DNA of 64,000 nt from VRUE01 sp963705635. Its GTDB lineage: Bacteria; Actinomycetota; Thermoleophilia; Solirubrobacterales; 70-9. The notes under the pieces are model-generated. The model saw only the letters and a list, made by a program, of their open reading frames with translations. It searched no databases and had not been told where the DNA came from. A program made the translations under genes and the position numbers. The stretch is taken from positions 248,001 to 312,000 of the forward strand of contig CAVPKH010000003.1 of assembly GCA_963705635.1 (NCBI GenBank). The letters run 5' to 3'. Positions within the stretch are counted from its first letter, which is position 1. Every line of letters starts with the position of its first letter. This document shows, in pieces, positions 50,004 to 58,806 of this stretch.

Positions 50004-50789
50004 TCAAATGCCGAGCACATTGACCGGGCCGGGGCCTTGGCCGATATCGCGCAGGCCGCTTGCGACCGCCATCGAGGCGATCTCGCGAGCCCTGCGCGCC
50101 GCCTCCAGCGGCGAATCGCCGTGGGCGAGAAAGGCGGCTAGAGCGGCGGAATGGGTGCAGCCGGAGCCGTGGGCGGCGGCGCCAGGATGGCGCTCACCGG
50201 CGATCTCAGCCGACTCGCGGCCGTCGAAGAAGAGGTCGACGATCCGCTCGCTGTGGCCGCCTGTAACGACGACGGCGTGCGGGCCGAGGGCAAGCACCTC
50301 GCGCGCCAGGTCCTCCTGCGAATCGCGCTCCCCCGCCCCGCTCAGCGCCCGCGCCTCGGGAATGTTGGGGGTGACGACGGTGGCTAGCGGCAAGAGGCGC
50401 TCGACCAGCGCCGCCCGCGCTTCCTCGTCGAGCAGCACCGCGCCGCTCTCGGCGACCATCACCGGATCGACGACGACCGGCGCCTCGCCAACGAAGCCGA
50501 GCGCCTCGACCACGGCGTCGACGGTCTCGGCGGTCCCCAGCATCCCGACCTTGACCGCGTCGACCCCGATGTCTTCGGCGACGGCCCCAACCTGCGCCAG
50601 GATCATCTCCGGCGAGATCGCTTCGACCGCCTCGACCGCAACCGTGCTCTGCGCGGTGATCGCGGTGATCGCGGTCATCCCGTGCACGCCGCAGCGGGCG
50701 AAGGCCTTGAGGTCAGCCTGGATGCCGGCGCCGCCGCCGGAATCGGACCCGGCGATCGAGAGAACCGCTGGAATGCGCTCTGAGCTCAC
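50004..50789 (-). CDS. thiD: Hydroxymethylpyrimidine/phosphomethylpyrimidine kinase
   Basis: This 261-residue ribokinase-fold kinase of thiamin biosynthesis makes HMP-PP from HMP. Motifs are AGSDSGGGAGIQADLKAF near the start, DAVKVGMLGTAETVDAV, VVDPVMVAESGAVLLDEEAR, VVTGGHSERIVDLFFDG and the anion-hole HGSGCTHSAALAAFLA. The GTG at 50,789 starts right before IPAVLSIAGSDSG. An upstream GTG overlapping the dprA stop would also be possible. It follows dprA closely on the same strand. Confidence 0.93.
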   Translation of the reverse strand: MSSERIPAVLSIAGSDSGGGAGIQADLKAFARCGVHGMTAITAITAQSTVAVEAVEAISPEMILAQVGAVAEDIGVDAVKVGMLGTAETVDAVVEALGFVGEAPVVVDPVMVAESGAVLLDEEARAALVERLLPLATVVTPNIPEARALSGAGERDSQEDLAREVLALGPHAVVVTGGHSERIVDLFFDGRESAEIAGERHPGAAAHGSGCTHSAALAAFLAHGDSPLEAARRAREIASMAVASGLRDIGQGPGPVNVLGI

Positions 50790-50799
50790 GCCGCGCAGC

Positions 50800-51915
50800 C
50801 TAGACACCGGGCGCCGTCAGCAGCGTCCGCGAATAGACGCCAACGAGCGAACAGGAGAGGTAGCCGAGCGCCTCCAGCGTGGCGAGGGCAGACGCCGCCT
50901 CGGCGCCGCAGAGGTCGAGCCGGGAGGCGACCGCGTCGCAGGTCTCCGCTCCCCCTTCCACCGCCGCCAGCACAGCCGAGAGCTTCGATTCCAGGCCGGG
51001 GCCCTGGCGCTCGGCTTTGCGCACGCCCGGCCCCAGCATCGCGTCGAGCACGTCCTGGGCGTCGCGGATCAAGCAGGCGCCGCCGGCGAGCAGCTCGTTG
51101 GTGCCGGCCGCGCCGCGCGAGTTGACCTGGCCCGGCACCGCGCCCAGATCGCGGCCGAGGTCGGCGGCGAGGTCGGCCGTGATCAGCGACCCGGAGCGCG
51201 GGGCGGCCTCAACCACAACGGTCATCGCCGCCAGGGCGGCCATGATCCGGTTGCGGGCCGGGAAGGTCCAGCGCCAGGCGCCCGCGCCGGGCGGCATCTC
51301 CGAGAGAACCAGCCCGCGCTCGCAGATCCGTCGCCAGAGCGAGCGGTGCGACGCCGGATAGGCAATGTCGGCGCCGCAGCCGAGGACGGCGACGGTGAGC
51401 CCGCCCTCCAGCGCCCCGCGGTGCGCGCAGGCATCGATGCCAAAAGCCAGCCCACTGGCAACGACAAGCCCGGCGGCGGCGAGCTCGCGAGCCAGCTCAC
51501 GCGCCACCTCGCGTCCGTAGGTGCTAGCCCGCCTGGCGCCGACGACGGTGACGGTTCCCTCCGGCTCGAGGCGCTCCAGCAGCGCCGTGTCGCCGCGTCC
51601 GATCAGCGCCCAGGGCGCGTCGGCGGCGTCGCGCAGCCCGAGCGGGAAGCGAGGGTCGTGACGGCAGCAAGCCCAGCACTGCGCGGCGAGAAGGTCGGCG
51701 CAGAGCCGTTCCTCCGGAACGGCCTCGACCTGCTCGAGAATCTGGGCGGCGACCCTTGGCGCCACCGCAACGGCGAGATCCTCGTTCGAGAGGCGCAGCA
51801 GTTCCGGCGAGCGCGCGCCCGGCGCCCCGGTCGCGACCTTCTCGATGTAGGGGGCGAGGTGGGCGAGCAGCCGGGCGCGGCGCAGGCACTGCGGACAGGC
51901 GCGCGGCTCGCTCAT
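50800..51915 (-). CDS. dprA: DNA-processing protein DprA
   Basis: This 371-residue Rossmann-like DNA-binding protein loads RecA on incoming single-stranded DNA in transformation. Core motifs are VTVVGARRASTYGREVAREL, ASGLAFGIDACAHRGALEGG, VLGCGADIAYPASHRSLW, FPARNRIMAALAAMTVVVEA and PGQVNSRGAAGTNELLAGGA. The first 55 residues carry a four-Cys region (ACPQCLRRA; later CWACCRHD). A C-terminal winged helix runs from SKLSAVLAAVEG. The ATG start overlaps the comM stop by 4 nt, so the genes are coupled. The rnhB-yraN-comM-dprA order is conserved in actinobacteria. Confidence 0.93.
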   Translation of the reverse strand: MSEPRACPQCLRRARLLAHLAPYIEKVATGAPGARSPELLRLSNEDLAVAVAPRVAAQILEQVEAVPEERLCADLLAAQCWACCRHDPRFPLGLRDAADAPWALIGRGDTALLERLEPEGTVTVVGARRASTYGREVARELARELAAAGLVVASGLAFGIDACAHRGALEGGLTVAVLGCGADIAYPASHRSLWRRICERGLVLSEMPPGAGAWRWTFPARNRIMAALAAMTVVVEAAPRSGSLITADLAADLGRDLGAVPGQVNSRGAAGTNELLAGGACLIRDAQDVLDAMLGPGVRKAERQGPGLESKLSAVLAAVEGGAETCDAVASRLDLCGAEAASALATLEALGYLSCSLVGVYSRTLLTAPGV

Positions 51916-53408
51916 ACCTGATCCCTGCGGCGCAGCTGCAGCGCCTGCGCCATCTGCTCGCGCCCGATCACCTCGCTGCCGGCCAGGTCGGCGACCGTCT
52001 GCGCCAGCCGCAGCACCCGGTCGTGAGCGCGGCCGCTGAGCCGCCGGCGCGCATAGGAATCGGCGAGCAGCGAGGCGGCGCCCTCCTCAAGCGCACACTC
52101 GCGTGCCTCTGCGGGCGTCATCTCGGCGTTGCAGCGACCGCAGCCGAGGCGCCTTTCCTGGCGCTCCCGCGCGCGGGCCACCCGCTCGCGCACGGCGGCC
52201 GAGGGCTCACCCGAGGGACCGCTGATCTCCTCCCCGCTGGGCTGGCGAACCGCCGCGAGGACGTCGATGCGGTCGGCGAGCGCCCCGCTGAGGCGGGCCT
52301 GGTAGCGGCGGACCGAAAGCGGCGCGCAGCTGCACTCGGGATCGGCCTCGCCGCGACCGCACGGGCAGGGATTGGCCGCGGCGACGAGCATGAAGCGGCA
52401 GGGGAGGTGCCGTCGAGACCCGGCGCGGGCGATCGAAACCCATCCCGTCTCCAGTGGGGCCCGCAGCGCCTCCAGGGTGTCGCGGCGGAACTCACAGAGC
52501 TCATCGAGGAAGAGAATTCCGCAATGGGCGAGGGTAGCCTCGCCGAAGCTGGGCGGATTGCCACCGCCGACCAGCCCGGCGGGGCTGACGGTGTGATGCG
52601 GCGACCGGAACGGCCTGCCGCCGATCTGCGCCTGCTCGAGCCGCCGACAGGCACTGGCGATCCGCGCCACCTCCAGGGCCTCAGCCGGGACGAGGGGCGG
52701 CAGGATCGAGGGCAGCCGAGCTGCCGCCAGCGACTTGCCGGCGCCGGGTGGACCGACCATCAGCAGGCTGTGACCACCGGCAGCGGCCACCTCCAGCGCG
52801 TAGCGAAGGTGGCGCTGACCGCGCAGGTCGGCGAGGTCGGGACCGTCTTCATTGGCGCTGAGCCGCAGCGACAGCGGCTGCGGTCGCTGCGGCAGCCACT
52901 CCCCCGCCACCAGGGCCGGCAGCTGGTCAAGCCTCTCCAGGCCGGCGACGCCGATCTCACCGGCCAGCGCTGCCTCGGGGCCGTTCTCCGCCGGGACCAG
53001 GATCGTCTCGACGCCCCGCTCGCGCGCCGCTTCGGCAATCGCCAGCACGCCGGGCACGGGGCGCACGGCGCCGTCGAGGGCAAGCTCGCCCACCATCGCC
53101 AGCTTCGACAGCCGCGCGAGGTCAAGCTGCTCGGAGGCAGCGAGGAGGGCGGCGGCAAGCGCCAGGTCCAGCCCCGGGCCGGCCTTGCGCAGGCTGGCCG
53201 GGGCGAGGTTGGCGACGATCCGCCGCAGGGGAAACTCGAAGCCACAGTTGACCAGGGCCGCCCGCACCCGCTCCCGCGCCTCGCGGACGGCCGCGTCGGG
53301 CAAGCCGACGACGCAGAACGCGGGCAGGCCGCGGTGCACGTCGACCTCGACCCGCACGGGGCGAGCGGAGATTCCGTCGAGGGTGAACGTCTGCGCCGTG
53401 GCGAGCAT
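51912..53408 (-). CDS. comM: YifB/ComM-family Mg-chelatase-like AAA ATPase
   Basis: This 498-residue AAA+ helicase-like protein is related to ComM, which promotes branch migration in natural transformation. An N-terminal Lon-like domain (FTLDGISARPVRVEVDVHRG, LPAFCVVGLPDAAVREARER) precedes the AAA module. The module has Walker A VGPPGAGKSLAA, Walker B GILFLDELCEFRR, the HHTVSPAGLVGGG sensor loop, and a four-Cys cluster in NPCPCGRGEADPECSC. ATG 53,408 starts LATAQTFTLDG; the longer ORF upstream lacks conservation. Its stop overlaps dprA by 4 nt. Confidence 0.93.
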   Translation of the reverse strand: MLATAQTFTLDGISARPVRVEVDVHRGLPAFCVVGLPDAAVREARERVRAALVNCGFEFPLRRIVANLAPASLRKAGPGLDLALAAALLAASEQLDLARLSKLAMVGELALDGAVRPVPGVLAIAEAARERGVETILVPAENGPEAALAGEIGVAGLERLDQLPALVAGEWLPQRPQPLSLRLSANEDGPDLADLRGQRHLRYALEVAAAGGHSLLMVGPPGAGKSLAAARLPSILPPLVPAEALEVARIASACRRLEQAQIGGRPFRSPHHTVSPAGLVGGGNPPSFGEATLAHCGILFLDELCEFRRDTLEALRAPLETGWVSIARAGSRRHLPCRFMLVAAANPCPCGRGEADPECSCAPLSVRRYQARLSGALADRIDVLAAVRQPSGEEISGPSGEPSAAVRERVARARERQERRLGCGRCNAEMTPAEARECALEEGAASLLADSYARRRLSGRAHDRVLRLAQTVADLAGSEVIGREQMAQALQLRRRDQV

Positions 53409-53533
53409 GGAAACCACGCTAGGGAGCCAAATCGCGCCTGTGGTGCGCAGAATGTCCCAACTCTGAGACGCCTGTCGCACGGGGCAGTGCCAGAGTCCGA
53501 GGAGCCCGAAATCAGGCCTTAGAGTCGGCCGAG

Positions 53534-53911
53534 ATGACCGCGCAGAGAAAGCGAATCGGCAAGGCCGCCGAGGACCTCGTCGCCGCTCGGCTGGCCGACT
53601 CGGGCTGGGAGATCGTCGAGCGCAACGCGCGCACCCGCTTCGGTGAGCTCGACATCGTTGCCCTTGATGGCAGCTCGCTGGTCTTCGTCGAGGTCAAGGC
53701 CGGGCGCGAGAATTCCGCCTTCGGCCCAGAGCGCCCGATCCTCGGTGTCGATCGCCGCAAGCAGCAGCGCGTCCGCCGCCTCGCCACGGCCTGGATGGGC
53801 GACCGCCGCAGCGCCCCGCGCTATGCCGAGATTCGCTTCGACGCGGTCGGCGTCACCTTTGACCGCGCCGGCCGCGCGATCGCGATCGAGCACATCCGCG
53901 GCGCCTTCTAG
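53534..53911 (+). CDS. yraN: YraN/UPF0102 family nuclease-like protein
   Basis: This 125-residue restriction-endonuclease-fold protein has the catalytic-type pattern RFGELDIVALDGSSLVFVEV followed by KAG (D...E-x-K) and a Gln-Arg-rich C-terminus. UPF0102 proteins are predicted Holliday-junction or recombination-linked nucleases, without a firm activity. It is the only plus-strand gene in this block, convergent with rnhB, with a 4-nt overlap of their 3' ends, although the rnhB-yraN-comM neighbourhood is otherwise conserved. This inversion is unusual. Confidence 0.87.
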   Translation: MTAQRKRIGKAAEDLVAARLADSGWEIVERNARTRFGELDIVALDGSSLVFVEVKAGRENSAFGPERPILGVDRRKQQRVRRLATAWMGDRRSAPRYAEIRFDAVGVTFDRAGRAIAIEHIRGAF

Positions 53912-54654
53912 CCAGCGAGCTCGAGCTGCGCGTAAGCCACCGACTGGAACGAGCGCCTGTGCAGGGGTGAGATGCCGATCCGCTCGATCGCCTCGCGATG
54001 CTCGGGGGTCGAGTAGCCGACGTGCTCCTCGAAGCCCCAGCCCGGATGGTCACTGGCGGCGACGTGCATGTAACGGTCGCGGGTGACCTTGGCGATCACC
54101 GAGGCGGCGGCGATCGCGGCGCTGGCGCCGTCGCCGCCGATCACGGCCCTGTGCGGGACGGCGCAACCGCGCAGGGAGAAGCCGTCGACCAGGCAGGTCG
54201 CCGCCGGATCCGGCCGCAGCCGTTCCAGGGCGTTGGCCAGCGCTTCGATGTTGGTCACGTGCAGGCCGCGGTCGTCGATCCCGCGCGCGCAGCGGATGAC
54301 GACGCTGACCCGCTCCGCCGCCCGCAGCACGCAGGGGAACAGCTCGACCCGCTTCTCGGGCTTCATCTGCTTGGAGTCGTGCAGGCCGGCGAGGGCGCGG
54401 CGATCGGCGTGTGAGAGCGCCTCGTAGTCGATCAGCACGGCGGCGGCAACCAGCGGTCCAGCGAGGCAGCCGCGCCCGGCCTCGTCGGCGCCGGCGACAA
54501 GCCGCGAGCCAAGGCCGCGGTCGAAGGCAAAGAGCCGGCGGGTCCGCGCCAGCCGGCGCTGATGCGCCTTGCCCCCCTTGGCGGAGGATCTAGAGGGTGC
54601 CGATGCGATCGGGCGGCCAGTAGGTGGCAAAGGCCTTGCCGATGATCCATCCAC
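53908..54654 (-). CDS. rnhB: Ribonuclease HII
   Basis: This RNase HII has catalytic acids in VAGADEAGRGCLAGPL (Asp and Glu), LVDGFSLRG (Asp) and ASVIAKVTRDRYM (Asp), and the GYSTPEH substrate loop. It removes ribonucleotides from DNA. The conserved part begins near 54,525, but there is no ATG, GTG or TTG between there and the end of lepB. The start must therefore be GTG 54,654 or ATG 54,696, inside lepB by 65 or 107 nt, or a rare codon. I list GTG 54,654 with low certainty on the start only. Confidence 0.88.
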   Translation of the reverse strand: MDGSSARPLPPTGRPIASAPSRSSAKGGKAHQRRLARTRRLFAFDRGLGSRLVAGADEAGRGCLAGPLVAAAVLIDYEALSHADRRALAGLHDSKQMKPEKRVELFPCVLRAAERVSVVIRCARGIDDRGLHVTNIEALANALERLRPDPAATCLVDGFSLRGCAVPHRAVIGGDGASAAIAAASVIAKVTRDRYMHVAASDHPGWGFEEHVGYSTPEHREAIERIGISPLHRRSFQSVAYAQLELAG

Positions 54655-55165
54655 GGGGGACTGGGCCCCAGAAGCGGCTGTCGTCGCTTTCGCCACGGTT
54701 GTCGCCCATCATGAAGTAGTAGCCGGGTGGAATCTTGATCGGCTTGGGCAGATTGCAGACAACGGCGGCACCGCATGGCCGGATGTAGGGCTCGTCCTTC
54801 TTCTCCACGCCGTTGACCACCGGGTGCCCTTCGCGAACGCTGAGCGTGTCGCCGGGGCCGGCGACGATGCGCTTGATGAAGTTCTGGCTCGACTCCGCCG
54901 GCGTCGGCCGCGGGCAGGCTTCGCGGCGGCCGTGGGGGACGCCGCATTCGGTGCCGTTGTCGGCGCCGGCGGCCGGGTGGAAGACGACGATGTCGCCGAT
55001 CTTGGGGTCGGTGAAGTGGTAGAGGAAGCGGTTGACGAGGACCCGCTGACCGACGTCAAGGGTCGGTTCCATCGACTGCGAGGGGATCTGGTAGGGCTTG
55101 ATCAGCCAGGCCTGTATCGCCAGGGCAAGGGCCAGGGCAAGGGCGACGATGACGACCAGCTCCAC
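54590..55165 (-). CDS. lepB: Signal peptidase I
   Basis: This 191-residue type I signal peptidase has an N-terminal helix (VVIVALALALALAIQAWLI), the catalytic Ser in PSQSMEPTL, the general-base Lys in FIKRIVAGPGD and the box E GDNRGESDDSRFWGPV. It cleaves signal peptides on the outer side of the membrane. The GTG at 55,165 is the first standard start. A basic segment (KLKIPKPKSR) just upstream in frame fits the expected cytosolic N-terminus, so the true start might be a CTG near 55,210 overlapping the rplS stop. Confidence 0.9.
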   Translation of the reverse strand: MELVVIVALALALALAIQAWLIKPYQIPSQSMEPTLDVGQRVLVNRFLYHFTDPKIGDIVVFHPAAGADNGTECGVPHGRREACPRPTPAESSQNFIKRIVAGPGDTLSVREGHPVVNGVEKKDEPYIRPCGAAVVCNLPKPIKIPPGYYFMMGDNRGESDDSRFWGPVPRGWIIGKAFATYWPPDRIGTL

Positions 55166-55206
55166 CAGCCCGCCGCCTCGACTCTTCGGCTTCGGGATTT
55201 TGAGTT

Positions 55207-56013
55207 TCAGGCCGGGTCTCCGCCGGAGTCGCCGGATTTCTGATCCGGCGCCTCGTCCTCGGCATCCTGCGCCGCGGCGTTGTCCTCGGTCTCCCCTGCC
55301 TCGGGCGCCTCGGCGTCCGTCTCTGCCGCTGTCTCACTTGAAGTCTCCGCAACAGCCTCTGCTGCTGGCTCCTCGGTCGCCTCCGCGTTGGCTTCGGGCT
55401 CGTCCTCCTTGGAGGCCTCGGACTCAGCCTCGGGCGCCTGGGATGCAGCCTCGTCAGCCTCAGCCGCAGCTTCCGCGGGTGGCGTGGAGGTGGGCTCCTC
55501 GCCCGCAGCTTGCGAGGACGAGGAGTCCTCCTCCGCGACAGGACCCGCGGACCCTGCATCCTCAGCCTGAGCAGTTGCGTCTTCCTCCGCCTGGCTAATC
55601 CCATCGGCGTCAACCGCCTCGGGCTCGGCCGCCGGAGTCGGAGCCGAGATCAGCTCGTCGTCGATCCCCCAGCGCCGCTCGGCGACCCGGGCGGCCTTGC
55701 CGATGCGACCGCGCAGGTAATAGAGCTTCGCCCGGCGCACTGCTCCGCGCGCGGCGATCTCCAGTTTTTCGATCTTCGGCGAATGCAGCGGGAAGGTTCG
55801 CTCGACGCCCACTCCAAAGGACTGCTTGCGGACGGTGAAGGTCTCGCGCACTCCCGAGCCCTGCCGCCGCAGGACGATTCCCTCGAAGACCTGGGTGCGA
55901 CGGCGGGTGCCCTCGACGACCTGAAAGTGCACGCGCACGCGATCGCCAGGGTCGAAGGAGGGAAGTCCCTTCCTCAGCTGGCCACGCTCGATGTCTTGGA
56001 TTACGCTGCTCAT
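55207..56013 (-). CDS. rplS: Ribosomal protein L19 with long acidic C-terminal extension
   Basis: The first ~115 residues are standard ribosomal protein bL19 (KGLPSFDPGDRVRVHFQVVE, FEGIVLRRQGSGVRETFTVR, VGVERTFPLHSPKIEKLEIA). An Ala/Glu-rich acidic tail of about 150 residues follows (AEEDATAQAEDAG ... DQKSGDSGGDPA), with repeated EAxAE-like units, making 268 residues in all against the usual ~115. Such tails are seen on some actinobacterial proteins but are unusual on L19, which sits at the subunit interface. The tail is probably disordered. The ATG start is clear. Confidence 0.9.
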   Translation of the reverse strand: MSSVIQDIERGQLRKGLPSFDPGDRVRVHFQVVEGTRRRTQVFEGIVLRRQGSGVRETFTVRKQSFGVGVERTFPLHSPKIEKLEIAARGAVRRAKLYYLRGRIGKAARVAERRWGIDDELISAPTPAAEPEAVDADGISQAEEDATAQAEDAGSAGPVAEEDSSSSQAAGEEPTSTPPAEAAAEADEAASQAPEAESEASKEDEPEANAEATEEPAAEAVAETSSETAAETDAEAPEAGETEDNAAAQDAEDEAPDQKSGDSGGDPA

Positions 56014-56070
56014 AGTCGAAAAAAGACCGCCGGGCCCGACATGGGCGCCGCGCGGTGCGAGGAATCGTAC

Positions 56071-56748
56071 CTACTTGCGGCCTGCTTCGAGCTGCTCGGC
56101 CCGAGCGCGGCTCTGCTCCGCACGCCAGAGCCGTACCCGCTCGTGGTCACCGGAGACCAGGATGTCCGGCACTCCCCATCCGCGGTAGCTGGCCGGGCGC
56201 GTGTAGTGGGGATACTCCGGCGCCCCCTCCAGCACCTGGCTGAACGACTCCTCGACCGCGCTGCGCTCGTGCCCGAGGGCGCCGGGCAGCTTCCGCATCA
56301 CGACGTCCGCCACCACCATCGCCGGCAGCTCGCCGCCGGCCAGGACGTAGCGCCCGATCGAAAGCTCGTCATCGGCGAAGTGCTCGTGCACCCGCTCGTC
56401 AAAGCCCTCGTAGCGACCGCAGAGCAGCGCCACGTGCGGCTCCTGGGTCAACTCGTCGGCCAGCTCGTCATCGAGCAGCCGACCGGTGGGTGAAAGCAGC
56501 ACGACGCGAGGCCGCTCGCCGTTCGGGTAGGCAGCCTGCAGCGCGGCATCGACGACGTCGACGCGAAGGACCATTCCCGCCCCACCCCCATAGGGCGCAT
56601 CGTCAACCTGCCCGGCCCCGAGCGGAGTCGTATCGCGGTAGTTGAAGAGCCGAAGCTGATTCCCTTCGGCCAAGGCGTTCTGCACCGACCGCTGCGACTG
56701 AAACCAGTCGAACGCCTCGGGGAAGAGAGAGAAGATGTCGAGCTTCAC
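56071..56748 (-). CDS. trmD: tRNA (guanine-N1)-methyltransferase TrmD
   Basis: This 225-residue SPOUT methyltransferase modifies G37 of tRNAs, preventing +1 frameshifts. Motifs are MKLDIFSLFPEAFDWF, PYGGGAGMVLRVDVVDAAL, LLCGRYEGFDERV, IGRYVLAGGELPAMVVADVV, MRKLPGALGHERSAVEESF and the pseudo-knot SAM pocket. It lies between khpA and rplS, with no rimM between khpA and trmD (49 bp gap), unlike the usual rpsP-khpA-rimM-trmD-rplS order. Confidence 0.94.
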   Translation of the reverse strand: MKLDIFSLFPEAFDWFQSQRSVQNALAEGNQLRLFNYRDTTPLGAGQVDDAPYGGGAGMVLRVDVVDAALQAAYPNGERPRVVLLSPTGRLLDDELADELTQEPHVALLCGRYEGFDERVHEHFADDELSIGRYVLAGGELPAMVVADVVMRKLPGALGHERSAVEESFSQVLEGAPEYPHYTRPASYRGWGVPDILVSGDHERVRLWRAEQSRARAEQLEAGRK

Positions 56749-56797
56749 AGCACCATTCTGGCGGCCACCCCCATGACGGGACCCGCGGCCAAAAACG

Positions 56798-57028
56798 TCA
56801 GTCGAGGATGTCGACGATTACCCGTCGATCCAGGCGAACGGCCGCGGCCTTCGCAATGGTCCTGATCGCGTTGGCCACCCGCCCGCCCTTGCCGATCACG
56901 CGGCCGAGGTCGTCCTCGGCGACGGTGATCTCGTAGACCAGGTCGCCGTCCTCTTCCATCTCCTCGACGACGACGGCGCCAGGGTCCTCGACCAGTGACC
57001 TGACCAGGAACTCCAGCAGCTCGGTCAC
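56798..57028 (-). CDS. khpA: KH-domain RNA-binding protein KhpA
   Basis: This 76-residue single KH-domain protein (YlqC/KhpA) has the GxxG loop in LGRVIGKGGRVANAIRTIAK and an alpha-beta-beta-alpha layout. It binds RNA, acts with KhpB in some bacteria, and influences cell size and ribosome function. The start ATG gives MTELLEFLVRSLVED, and it lies directly downstream of rpsP with 9 bp between. Confidence 0.92.
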   Translation of the reverse strand: MTELLEFLVRSLVEDPGAVVVEEMEEDGDLVYEITVAEDDLGRVIGKGGRVANAIRTIAKAAAVRLDRRVIVDILD

Positions 57029-57037
57029 GTCAAAAGC

Positions 57038-57292
57038 TCAGCTGCCCGAGGCGGCGATGCCCTTGGTGCGCAGCAGGGTGGCGACGGTCTCCGAGGGCTG
57101 GGCGCCGTGCGCGAGCCAGTGCTTGGCGCGCTCCTCGTCGAACTCGATCGTCGAGGGCTCGGTCTGCGGGTTGTAGCGGCCGATCGTCTCGATCGTGCGC
57201 CCGTCTCGCGGCGAGCGCTTGTCGGCGACGACGATCCGCCAGATCGGGTTCTTCTTGGACCCAACGCGTCTAAGTCTGATTCGGACTGCCAT
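57038..57292 (-). CDS. rpsP: Ribosomal protein S16
   Basis: This 84-residue S16 has MAVRIRLRRVGSKKNPIWRI, then VVADKRSPRDGRTIETIGRY and the end of the fold in AKHWLAHGAQPSETVATLLR. It is a small-subunit protein that helps 16S rRNA folding. It follows ffh by 14 bp on the same strand and leads the rpsP-khpA-trmD-rplS run. Confidence 0.95.
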   Translation of the reverse strand: MAVRIRLRRVGSKKNPIWRIVVADKRSPRDGRTIETIGRYNPQTEPSTIEFDEERAKHWLAHGAQPSETVATLLRTKGIAASGS

Positions 57293-57306
57293 ATCGACGC
57301 GGCAGG

Positions 57307-58674
<1,368 letters not shown>

Positions 58675-58687
58675 GGCAGCGCAGCTT

Positions 58688-58802
58688 AGGGCCTATCCCG
58701 GTAGGGGTTCCACTTAACTTTTTCGATTGAGCGTGGACTGCTGCGCCTCAAGGTCAGCGCCGAAAAAGTACAAGACGTTCCACCCCTACCGGGATAGGCC
58801 CT
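58688..58802. repeat. Structured palindromic element, copy 2
   Basis: Outer arms of 21 bp (58,688-58,708 and 58,782-58,802, AGGGCCTATCCCGG... with ...CCGGGATAGGCCCT) are perfectly complementary. Inside is the same core as in copy 1: TCCACTTAACTTTTTCGA and CCGAAAAAGTACAAGACG, with a ~34-nt loop containing CTGCTGCGCCTCAAGG. The element fills the ftsY-ffh gap, in the same plus-strand orientation as copy 1. Outer arm sequences differ entirely from copy 1 while pairing is kept. Confidence 0.85.
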
Positions 58803-58806
58803 GAAG

